DNA from: JAGWAJ01 sp965215155
Lineage (GTDB): Bacteria; Acidobacteriota; Vicinamibacteria; Vicinamibacterales; UBA8438
Direction: 5' to 3'
Assembly (NCBI GenBank): GCA_965215155.1
Contig: CBDCCY010000004.1
Span: forward strand, 2,976,001-3,040,000
DNA: 64,000 bases
Shown piece by piece: positions 33,027 to 40,402 of this stretch. How positions within the stretch are numbered: the stretch's first letter is position 1; every line of letters starts with the position of its first letter. The translations under genes and the position numbers were made by a program. A model generated the notes under the pieces. That model saw only the letters and a list, made by a program, of their open reading frames with translations. It was not told where the DNA came from and made no database searches.

Positions 33027-34598
33027 TCACGTCGAGCGCGGCGCGGGCAATCGATGCCGGGCGCGCCCACGCCGGGAGCGACCGCTCCCTTCCCAATCCA
33101 GGATCTCGACGGTTCGGGCGTAGAGGCGGCGGGCTCGCTCGCGGTCGGCGCCGATGCAGACCATGCCGAGCTTGCCGTGTGGCTCCAGCGCCCCGATCAA
33201 GTGGAAGACGACGCCCTCCTGGCTCGGCGCGTGGAAGTGCAGTTCTTGTTCCACCGCAATCCCGACGAGGTCGTCCGGGCTCAGACCGACGTAGCGCGGC
33301 TCGTGGAGGTTGTCGGTCGCGAGGTAGTACCGTGTCTGACCCGCGGGGGTCCTATACAGGCCGGTCGCCCGGTCGTACGTCCCGTCGGTGAGGAAGTCGA
33401 GCATCAGGAACGGGTGCGTGGTGCCGCCCTTGCGGAGGTTGATCTCGATCGCATACGGCCGCCAGCGCCCGCCCTCGCGTACGACGACGAAGTCGACGCC
33501 GAAGCGTCCGAGCACCCCGCGCGCGCGGAGCACCTCGGCCACGCGCTCCCCGGCCTGCTGCAGCTCGGCGCGATAGCGGTCGTCGGCCGGAAACTCGCAG
33601 CCGACGAACACCTGGCCCGACCGCCCGCCGAGCACCTGCTCGTGCGTCGAGACGACCTCGACCACGTGCCGCGGATCGATCCGGCACTGCACGGATGGTG
33701 ACCGGACCTCATCGCCGGTGACGAACGCCTCGACGATGCCGCCCATCTGCCCGAGCTTGTCCACGTAGAGCTCCCAGGTCAGGTCCGCTGCCTCGAACAG
33801 CAGGCTGTGCGGCAGCCGGCGGGCGATGCGCGCCTCCGCATCGGCGTCGGCGTCGCGCGGCCGAAAGCGGAAGCGCGCGTTCCCCTCGCCCGAGAACCCG
33901 TCGTTCAGCTTGACGACGGCGTACCCGAGGGACGGTTGACGCCGCTTCAGCGCGGCCAGGGCCGCGGCCACGTCCCGCCGGTCTCTGAGCGCCTCGAACC
34001 CGTCTGGTGTCGTCACCCCGGCCGCTCGGAAGACCTGCCGCGACGAGCTCTTGGAGCCGAGGTCGGCAAGCGCCGGGTCGCACCCGTAGAGGGGGATGCC
34101 GAGTCTGACCGAGAGCGTTCGCTCGAGCGGCGTGACGTTGAAACAGACCAGGTGTGCCAGCGCGGGGTCGCCGATCGCGGCCCGCAACCGTCGCAGCACG
34201 GATCGATTGGCCAGGATCCTGGCCGTCAAGGGCGTCGGGGAGGACTCGCCGCAGGCGACGAGCGTCAGGCGCTGCCGGGCGTGACGGTGCGGGACGCCGG
34301 CCAGCAGGTGCAGGTAGTAGTCGACGATCGTGGGGTGTATCGGAACGCTGGTCGCGTAGACGACGCGCGTGTACGGCATGCGCAGCAGCAGCAAGAGGCA
34401 CAGCAGGCGTTCCTCGTAATGCGCGATGCCCTGAACCTTGGCGATGATGTCAGCGTCGAGACTGAGGCTCGGCACGACGACGACCGTCCTCGGGGCGAGG
34501 CGATCGGCGAAGACGCGCCGGTGGAGCGGTCCGAGGCGCTGCTGCAACTCGGCAAACCGAGCGCGCTCGCTCTCGGATCCCGGTTCCGGATGGCGCAT
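33027..34598 (-). CDS. ATP-grasp peptide ligase PGM1-related protein
   Basis: The 523-residue protein carries an ATP-grasp fold, with nucleotide-binding blocks 'YAVVKLNDGFSGEGNARFRF' (central Lys, ~residue 225-245) and 'RFGVDFVVVREGGRWRPYAIEINLRKGGTTHPF', where E, N and R are typical metal and phosphate ligands. The N-terminal half ('TVVVVPSLSLDADIIAKVQGIAHYEERLLCLLLLLRMP') is the PGM1-type domain. The homologue PGM1 joins amino-acid-like units to a peptide in pheganomycin synthesis; many bacteria have orphan members. Peptide or amino-acid ligation is therefore the best guess. No biosynthetic neighbours are visible. Confidence 0.75.
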   Translation of the reverse strand: MRHPEPGSESERARFAELQQRLGPLHRRVFADRLAPRTVVVVPSLSLDADIIAKVQGIAHYEERLLCLLLLLRMPYTRVVYATSVPIHPTIVDYYLHLLAGVPHRHARQRLTLVACGESSPTPLTARILANRSVLRRLRAAIGDPALAHLVCFNVTPLERTLSVRLGIPLYGCDPALADLGSKSSSRQVFRAAGVTTPDGFEALRDRRDVAAALAALKRRQPSLGYAVVKLNDGFSGEGNARFRFRPRDADADAEARIARRLPHSLLFEAADLTWELYVDKLGQMGGIVEAFVTGDEVRSPSVQCRIDPRHVVEVVSTHEQVLGGRSGQVFVGCEFPADDRYRAELQQAGERVAEVLRARGVLGRFGVDFVVVREGGRWRPYAIEINLRKGGTTHPFLMLDFLTDGTYDRATGLYRTPAGQTRYYLATDNLHEPRYVGLSPDDLVGIAVEQELHFHAPSQEGVVFHLIGALEPHGKLGMVCIGADRERARRLYARTVEILDWEGSGRSRRGRARHRLPAPRST

Positions 34599-34672
34599 CG
34601 GCGTGGTCGCCGCCCCCCCGCGACGGAAGTCGATCCTGCCGCGCTCCGGGTCACTGTTCGGTGACGGAGGAT

Positions 34673-35176
34673 TCAGGCGCTCGGCTCGTCGGCCCGCTGG
34701 CCGGAGTGGAACTCGGCGTAGACGTACACCGGGATCTCGAGGGCGCCGAGGCGCTCCTCGATCACGGGCCGGACGTCAGCCCACCGCAGCCCGCCTACGC
34801 CGGTCGCGAGCCGGGGCAGGGCGAGAGAGCTCAGACCCTCTCGCTCAACGATCCGTGCGAGGGCGCGCAGCGCATGGCGGACGTGCTTGATCGTGGCGCG
34901 CCCCGGATGGCCGCCGTGGCCGTAGCCGCCTTCCTGAGTGATGAGATTGATGACCCGCACGCCGCCCGGCCCGCCCCACATCCAGGCTTCGCCTGGCCTT
35001 GCGTGCGTCAGATCGCACCAGTGGTGGTAGTCCTTGTGCATCGCCGGGTACATCTCGTGCAGCGATCGTGCCAGCCCCTGCTTCATCGGGTCCTTCGGCG
35101 CCACACCATGGGCCACGGCCTGCGCGCGACTGAGCAGGATATCTCCGGAGACGTAATGGATCACGGACTCGATCAT
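34673..35176 (-). CDS. Macro-domain protein (ADP-ribose-binding)
   Basis: This 167-residue protein is a single macro domain: 'IHYVSGDILLSRAQAVAHGVAPKDPMKQGLARSLHEMYP', 'VRVINLITQEGGYGHGGHPGRATIKHVRHALRAL' and the phosphate-binding loop 'LALPRLATGVGGLRWADVRPVIEERL'. It is likely to bind or hydrolyse ADP-ribose or ADP-ribosylated macromolecules in the cytoplasm. It lies 74 bp upstream of the ATP-grasp gene on the same strand. DarG antitoxins contain such a domain, but no DarT-like toxin is adjacent. Confidence 0.85.
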   Translation of the reverse strand: MIESVIHYVSGDILLSRAQAVAHGVAPKDPMKQGLARSLHEMYPAMHKDYHHWCDLTHARPGEAWMWGGPGGVRVINLITQEGGYGHGGHPGRATIKHVRHALRALARIVEREGLSSLALPRLATGVGGLRWADVRPVIEERLGALEIPVYVYAEFHSGQRADEPSA

Positions 35177-35380
35177 ATCAGGAGCGAGAAGGACTTCCCG
35201 AGGTTCGCCGGTTCATCGAAACGAACCGGTTTGGAGTCCGGCGACCCGAGCGTTCGGAACACTACGTGGGCGACCTCGTCCACGGCGCGCGCGATGGCAT
35301 CCTGGCGACCTCCGCCGTCGTCGCGAACTCCCGATGTCGTTCGGCGTAGAGGGTGCGTTCGCCAGCAGCCGGGTCGCCGC

Positions 35381-35659
35381 TCACGACTGCGATTCGACCA
35401 GCGCCTGCAGGCTGGCCACGTGGCGGAGCAACGCTGTGCGACCCGCGTCGGTCAAGCGGTAACGGGATTGCGGGCGTCGGCGCACGAACTGCTTTTGCTC
35501 CGCGACGTAGCCGCCGCGGACCAGCTTGGCCAAGTGCGCGCCCAGGTTGCCGTTGGTGGCCTTGACCGACCGCTGCAGGTCGGTGAACGTAACCCACTCT
35601 GCCGTGACCAACTCCGCGATCACCGCCAAGCGAACCTTGGACAGGAGAAGGTCATCCAT
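35381..35659 (-). CDS. Winged-helix transcriptional regulator (HTH_34/MarR-like)
   Basis: ATG 35659 gives a 92-residue protein that is one winged helix-turn-helix: 'SKVRLAVIAELVTAEWVTFTDLQRSVKATNGNLGAHLAKLVRGGYVAEQKQFVRRRPQSRYRLTDAGRTALLRHV'. Such short regulators usually repress their own operon. Its start overlaps the end of the membrane-protein gene by 8 bp, so the two were made from one message. A 13-bp palindrome at 38074-38086, now separated by an IS3 element, is a possible operator. Confidence 0.85.
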   Translation of the reverse strand: MDDLLLSKVRLAVIAELVTAEWVTFTDLQRSVKATNGNLGAHLAKLVRGGYVAEQKQFVRRRPQSRYRLTDAGRTALLRHVASLQALVESQS

Positions 35660-36221
35660 TGGCTCTGCGACTCCACAAGAGGACGCCGGGAGCCACGAAG
35701 CCGGCCAACCAGCCGGCTGCAATCACTGCGTCGAACCACGTTGAAGCGAACGGCGCGATCGCGCTCGCCGCAAGCATGGCGATACCGGCGCCGACTAGCA
35801 GTCGGCTGGAATGCAGGCCGACAATCAGCAACGCGATGCTGAACCCCGTTTGCCAGAACAGCGCCATGGCATCCGCCGGGATCACCCTGGGTTGCGCGAT
35901 CAGGTTCAGGATGAACAGGGCGGCGAAGGTGACCCCGAACGTGGTTCCCGTGAAGCTGTCCAGTAGGGTTTCGCGCGGCGCGTCGTCTTGGTGGGAGACC
36001 CACCATGTGATGCCGACGCCGAGCGCGATCAACGGAAGCTGAAACAGTTGGTCGAGGGGCACGGAGAATCCGAGTACGCGGACCTGATGGACTCCGTTGA
36101 TGGTCGCCGCGACGATGCCCCAGGTGATGAGGATGACCGGCGGGAGGTGCAGGGTCCTGTCGGCCGTCCAGAGTATCCTGTCGACCAGGGCCAGTGAGGT
36201 GGTCCCGCTTTTTCGGACCAC
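35652..36221 (-). pseudogene. Multi-pass membrane protein, 5' end displaced by IS3 insertion
   Basis: The open frame encodes ~180 host residues with 5-6 hydrophobic segments ('PPVILITWGIVAATINGVHQV', 'LFQLPLIALGVGITWWVS', 'GVTFAALFILNLI', 'VIAAGWLAGFVAPGVLLW'). Its first 9 codons (GTG 36221 onward) lie inside the IS3 terminal repeat. Removing the IS and one CAG copy joins the remainder in frame to ATG 38043 with GGAGGTGACC upstream (N-terminus M-D-K-S-T-A-H-D-D-L-A-L-V-D), so the original gene was interrupted after codon 10. It formed an operon with the winged-helix regulator. Residual expression from GTG 36221 is possible but has no ribosome site. Confidence 0.85.
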
Positions 36222-36260
36222 TGGCTAAGGTGTATTCCAGAGCCTGGAGGAGGCACTGGG

Positions 36261-36548
36261 ATGACGACGAGACGACGGCGGCAGTTCACCGCGAACTTCA
36301 AGAAACGCGTGGCGCTCGAGGCGCTGCGCGGGGACCGCACGGTGCAGGCGATCGCGGCCAAGCACGAGGTTCATCCGAACCAGGTGGGCGCGTGGAAGCG
36401 CCAGGCGGTCGACGGGCTGGAGGATGTCTTCGCTGGCGGCAGAGCATCTCGCGACTCCGAGCACGAGGCGACGATCCGGGACTTGCACGCGAAGATCGGC
36501 GAGTTGACGGTGGAGCGGGATTTTTTTCTGCGCGGCTTGCAACGCTGA
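36261..36548 (+). CDS. IS3-family transposase OrfA
   Basis: This 95-residue protein has the IS3/IS911-type helix-turn-helix ('FKKRVALEALRGDRTVQAIAAKHEVHPNQVGAWKRQAVDGL') and a leucine-zipper-like C-terminus ('IRDLHAKIGELTVERDFFLRGL'). It binds the terminal repeats. A T7 run at 36521-36527 (GAT TTT TTT C) near its end provides a -1 slippery heptamer, placing ribosomes in the orfB frame to make the OrfAB transposase. Confidence 0.93.
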   Translation: MTTRRRRQFTANFKKRVALEALRGDRTVQAIAAKHEVHPNQVGAWKRQAVDGLEDVFAGGRASRDSEHEATIRDLHAKIGELTVERDFFLRGLQR

Positions 36549-37381
36549 GCCGCGCCGCACGCCTGGAACTGGTCGAGCGGGGCGGCGAGTTGAGCATCCG
36601 GCGCCAGTGCGCGTTGCTCGGCATCAACCGCTCGTCGGTGTACTACACGCCGCGGGAAGAGCGCGCGGAGAACTTGGCCTTGATGCGGCGGATGGACGAA
36701 TTGTCGCTGCAGTACCCGTTCTACGGTAGCCGGCAGATGGCGCGCCACCTGGGACGCGAGGGCGTGTCGGTGGGGCGGCGCCGGGTCCGCCGGCTGATGT
36801 GTCTGATGGGGCTGGAAGCGGTCTACCGCAAGCCGCGCACGAGCGCCGCGCAGCCGGGTCACCGCATCTATCCGTATCTGCTTCGAGAGCTGACGATAGA
36901 GCGCCCGGACCAGGTCTGGTGCGCCGACATCACCTACATCCCGGTGACGGCGGGCTTCCTGTACCTGGTCGCGGTCATGGACTGGGCCAGCCGTCACGTG
37001 CTGGCCTGGCGACTGTCGAACACGATGGACACCGGCTTCTGCATCGAGGCGCTGGAAGCGGCGCTTCGGACGGGCACGCCCGAGATCTTCAACACCGATC
37101 AGGGAGCGCAGTTTACCAGCGCGGCGTTCACCGAGCGGGTGCTGGCGGCGGGGGCGCGTTGCTCGATGGACGGCCGCGGGCGGTGCCTGGACAACGTCTT
37201 TATCGAGCGGCTGTGGCGGTCGCTGAAGTACGAAGCGGTGTACCTGCACGAGTTGGTCGACGGGTTCGAGGCCGAGCGGGTGGTCGGGGCCTGGATGACG
37301 TTCTACAGCGACGTACGTCCGCACTCGGCACTCGGGGGTCGCACGCCGGCCGAGGCCTACGGCGAGGAGCGTGCAGCGTGA
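36527..37381 (+). CDS. IS3-family transposase OrfB (integrase core), read by -1 frameshift from OrfA
   Basis: The -1 frame relative to orfA is open across the overlap. It encodes the HTH_21 region ('YPFYGSRQMARHLGREGVSVGRRRVRRLMCLMGL') and an rve integrase core with the DDE triad in 'CADITYIPV', 'NTDQGAQF' and 'NVFIERLWRSLKYE', ending 'PHSALGGRTPAEAY'. No good independent start is present, so expression probably depends on slippage at the T7 run (36521-36527). The element looks intact and potentially active. Confidence 0.92.
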   Translation, partial: SARLATLSRAARLELVERGGELSIRRQCALLGINRSSVYYTPREERAENLALMRRMDELSLQYPFYGSRQMARHLGREGVSVGRRRVRRLMCLMGLEAVYRKPRTSAAQPGHRIYPYLLRELTIERPDQVWCADITYIPVTAGFLYLVAVMDWASRHVLAWRLSNTMDTGFCIEALEAALRTGTPEIFNTDQGAQFTSAAFTERVLAAGARCSMDGRGRCLDNVFIERLWRSLKYEAVYLHELVDGFEAERVVGAWMTFYSDVRPHSALGGRTPAEAYGEERAA

Positions 37382-37960
37382 ACATGTCAGCGGCGTGCAG
37401 CGCTTTGGACGCGCTCGACCGGCGGATGGTCCAGGTGACGCCGCTCGGCATCCAGGGCGAAGGCTGCCGGCTCGGCGAGAAGACGCACAGGGTGCTCGAC
37501 CGCCGGCCTGGAGCTGACAGCCCTCGCCGTCAGGCGGCGCTGCCAGCGTCCCGTCGCCGTTACGTTACGGTGCTGCAAGGAGAGGGAAGCCTCCGAAGGC
37601 GGCCCCCCTTCGTGCACCGCATGTTCGGCATCGAGCAGGGGATCAACGAGCTCGACCACGGCCGAGAACACGCTCGGCATCTTCGGTCCGAAACCGAGCA
37701 CGACTCCGGCGGTGAGCGGTCGACGTGGCAGACGGGACAGGTCCGGCGTCGTCCAGGACGCCATACCCGACCGCAGAGCAGGCAGGCCCGCAGGTGCTTC
37801 GTGCGCCAGTCGCCGCGGCGCTTTCGTCCCCTCCCCCGGACCCCCTCCCGGGGCTCGCCGCCGCGCTTCGCGGACTCACTCATGAGGCCGCAAGATTCCC
37901 ACAGCTCATCATCATCTATGATCAGATACCAGACAGACGACGAGGGCGCGGTTCGCAACC
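37382..37960. other. Non-transposase segment inside the IS3 element
   Basis: Between orfB and the right terminal repeat lie ~580 bp not expected in an IS3 element of this family. All frames are partly open. The minus strand has a 125-codon frame (37387-37764) with coding-like composition ('VVELVDPLLDAEHAVHEGG') and, in another frame, a possible zinc knuckle pair (CLLC...CPVC). I cannot assign any of these to a family. It could be a passenger remnant or a long non-coding tail. Confidence 0.4.
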
Positions 37961-38017
37961 GGAATACACCTTAACGAAGCCCTCGAATGGTCCAAACGAC
38001 CGGGACCACCTCACAGA

Positions 38018-38057
38018 TCGTCGTGTGCGGTGGACTTGTCCATGCGGCGGTCACCTC
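38018..38057 (-). other. Orphaned translation start of the interrupted membrane-protein gene
   Basis: GGAGGTGACC (38048-38057) stands 5 nt before ATG 38043, and codons M-D-K-S-T-A-H-D-D run up to the IS3 right end. Joined across the IS (one CAG removed) they continue in frame into 35652-36191. This shows where translation began before insertion. Confidence 0.85.
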
Positions 38058-38070
38058 CCCCGGGATCGTC

Positions 38071-38107
38071 TGTACTACAGAGTAGTCTCCATCTGTGACC
38101 TCGTCAA
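38071..38107 (-). promoter_or_regulatory. Promoter and palindromic operator of the interrupted operon
   Basis: On the minus strand TTGACG (38107-38102) and TACTCT (38084-38079) are 17 nt apart, a plausible sigma-70 promoter with a good -35 and weak -10. A perfect palindrome ACTAC-AGA-GTAGT (38074-38086) overlaps the -10, as expected for an autorepressor site; the winged-helix gene at 35381-35659 is the natural candidate repressor. The IS3 element now separates this promoter from its genes. Confidence 0.55.
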
Positions 38108-38963
38108 GTTCCCGATCAGGACCGCGTCCACCGCCCGTTCGGGCCGGCGTTGCCGACGGGGCCGGGGACCTCAACAGAACACGTGCTGCTCGGTGCGCCG
38201 CGGATCGCCTCCGAACAGCACTCTGGTTCAGGAAGCGTTGGGGACAAAGCGCCGGCAACAGACCCAGCAGGGCGCCGGCCACGACCGAGACGCCGAGCGT
38301 GAACGCTGGGACGCGCTCGTGAAGACGGAGATCCAGCGGGCGGGAACGCCGCGGGAGGCCCGCGACCTTCCTGCGCCGGGCCTACCGAAGTCACCGCCTT
38401 CCGTCGGCCGTCCGTTCCGCCTGGGGGCGCCCGCTCTCAATGGCGCATGCGGTCCTCCCGATCTCCGAGCCGGGCTATCCCGCCGCAACTGCTCCCGTCG
38501 TCTCCCGGCGGACGGCTGTCTCGGCCCGCGCAATGCGCTCGCCACCAACTCAGACAGGGCACCACCATGCGAGTCACGTTTGCGCCTCTCGGCGTTCGCG
38601 GAGGAGCAGTGGGGGAACAGGCCTTCGTCTTGTCCAATTGTCGCCAAGTTCCCACTTCGTGTCACCCAACGATCACACGCGATCCGTCAAGATTCTGGCT
38701 CGCGAGGAGGTCCAGCAGGTCGGCCTGTCGCTGGTGAAGGAGTGGAACCTGGAACGCGATATCGCCGAAAAGCGCCGGCAGCGCACGAACAGTCAACGGC
38801 GCCCCAAGGCGGTGCTCGACGCCACCGGGACGCCATCGCCGCGGTGACCGACGCGCACGGGGACATGAAGGCGATCGTGAGCGCCGTCGAAGCACGGGAG
38901 CCGCAGAAGCCGGGGGCCGAGGCCCGACACGAAGTACCGGCCGCGACAACGAAGGGACGTGTC
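38108..38963. other. Long gap with degenerate coding traces
   Basis: About 850 bp without an intact gene. Short plus-strand stretches look like former protein ('RDAERERWDALVKTEIQRAGTPREARD' in pieces near 38290-38370, and 'KILAREEVQQVGLSLVKEWNLERDIAEKRR' near 38690-38780) but are in different frames and I cannot assign them. It is probably decayed accessory DNA. Confidence 0.35.
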
Positions 38964-40157
38964 ATGACTCGCCTGTTGACCGCTGCCGGCCTCCTGGCGT
39001 TCGCTCCGAGCGTCGCCGACGCGGACTGTCGCTCCATCTACGATTCTGATCTGAATGCAATCGCGTGGAGCGAGATGCGCGAGAGCCGGTATACCCTTTG
39101 CTACGACACCAGGCTCGCGCAGGACGTCGAGCTGGCGGAGCGATGGGTCGACAACGCGTTCAACATCGCCGAGAGAAAGTACAACGTCGTGCCTCCGGTC
39201 CAGCGTCGAGGCCACGACCTGGAGATGACGATCTTCCTCGTGCCCCACCCCACGTCGAGAGCCAACCGGTCCACAGCGACGGTGACATGTTGCAGCGACA
39301 GCGTGAGTCTGGAGATTCATATCATGAGTCCGTCGGCTCCTGACTACGGGCGGCCCGAGGATGACTTCATCAAGACGTTGACCCACGAGATGATGAACGC
39401 CTTGCACTACGAGACGAGGGAGCCTCCCAACATGACGCCTCCGCGTTGGGTGCTGGAGGGGCTGGCCGAGTACGAGGGCTACTACGGCACCACGTCGGGC
39501 AACCGTGCCAAGGTGGACTGGCTGATCGAGTACGTCCACGACAATCTCCAGGGTGACATCCTTTACGGCTACAGCCTGGAGGACGGCGCGGCGCCGACGA
39601 TCGCCTCCGTCGACCGGTACTACGGCTCTGCCGTCGTGATGATCTTCTTTGCCGAGCAGTTCGGGGAGGAGATCCACTACAAGTTCTTCCAGAAGCCGAT
39701 CAATGACGTGTTGACCGACTATGGGTTCGGTGCGGAGGATGCGTTTCGCGAGCTGGACGCCTGGTTAGATCGAAAGTACCTGGCGCCGCCACCGGGCACA
39801 AGTAGCTATACGCCGCACGTGACGTGTGCGGGGAGGTACTGGCGCACCGACGCCGGCCGGTTGAGCTTCGAGGTGCAGGTCCGCAACAACGAACAGCGTC
39901 CCGCAAACCACGGGGTGTTTCAGCAGCAGTACCGGCCGGATGGCTCGCGCCCGTGGACTACGGAGGGCAGCGTCGCCTTGGTGTCGAGCGACAGGTCCGG
40001 TTTCTCAACGCCGTTGTTCACGAGCACGTCCAGCCGGTCGTTCGAGTGGCGGGCGCGGTCATGCCCGATGAGTCAAACGACCGACCGCGCGTGCTCCGAA
40101 TGGTCCAATACGATCCACTGGACGCCCTCCACGTGCGCGCGGGTGCGGGTACGCTGA
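38964..40157 (+). CDS. Secreted peptidase-MA-like protein with altered zinc motif
   Basis: ATG 38964 opens a 397-residue protein with a signal peptide (to ~residue 20). The middle resembles peptidase MA/gluzincin domains: 'KTLTHEMMNALHYETREPPNMTPPRWVLEGLAEYEGYYGT'. The expected HExxH is HEMMN (141-145), so the second His is Asn; a His follows at 148 and the downstream Glu (EGLAEYE) is kept. It may therefore be an inactive peptidase relative or use a shifted ligand. The C-terminal ~120 residues ('HVTCAGRYWRTDAGRLSFEVQVRNNEQR') look like a beta-sandwich binding domain with paired Cys. Context is mobile DNA; no partner is seen. Confidence 0.65.
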   Translation: MTRLLTAAGLLAFAPSVADADCRSIYDSDLNAIAWSEMRESRYTLCYDTRLAQDVELAERWVDNAFNIAERKYNVVPPVQRRGHDLEMTIFLVPHPTSRANRSTATVTCCSDSVSLEIHIMSPSAPDYGRPEDDFIKTLTHEMMNALHYETREPPNMTPPRWVLEGLAEYEGYYGTTSGNRAKVDWLIEYVHDNLQGDILYGYSLEDGAAPTIASVDRYYGSAVVMIFFAEQFGEEIHYKFFQKPINDVLTDYGFGAEDAFRELDAWLDRKYLAPPPGTSSYTPHVTCAGRYWRTDAGRLSFEVQVRNNEQRPANHGVFQQQYRPDGSRPWTTEGSVALVSSDRSGFSTPLFTSTSSRSFEWRARSCPMSQTTDRACSEWSNTIHWTPSTCARVRVR

Positions 40158-40402
40158 CCGGCTGACGGACGGCACGGTGCGCCCAACGACGTTCAGGGAG
40201 CCTCGGAGCTTCGAGTGGACCGTCCTGGGAACCGTCTCGAACGACGGCACGTTCAGCATGGGGTCCGATGAGGTTGACGTGGACACACCGGATGACCCCA
40301 TCCAGTATCGGGGGGCTTCGGCCCGGGAGGTACGGGCTGACACCCCCGGCGCAAATGACGGGCAGCGCAGCGACGCGTTTCCCCTGATACTCTCTCGGCC
40401 TA

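Larger units (their letters stand above)
36195..38014 (+). mobile_element. IS3-family insertion sequence, 1820 bp, CAG target duplication
   Basis: Both ends begin TGAGGTGGTCCCG (36195-36207 and its complement at 38002-38014), followed by GGACCA. A second shared block, TAAGGTGTATTCC, lies at 36226-36238 and, complemented, at 37961-37973, so the terminal inverted repeats extend ~45-55 bp with a 10-nt offset. The 3-bp duplication CAG flanks the element (36192-36194, 38015-38017). It carries overlapping orfA/orfB plus an unusual ~580-bp stretch between orfB and the right end. Its insertion splits a membrane-protein gene precisely. Confidence 0.92.

Noticed and set aside
34673..35176. DarTG toxin-antitoxin system
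   Set aside because: The macro domain could be a DarG, but no DarT-like ADP-ribosyltransferase lies beside it and the neighbours are an ATP-grasp gene and a regulator.
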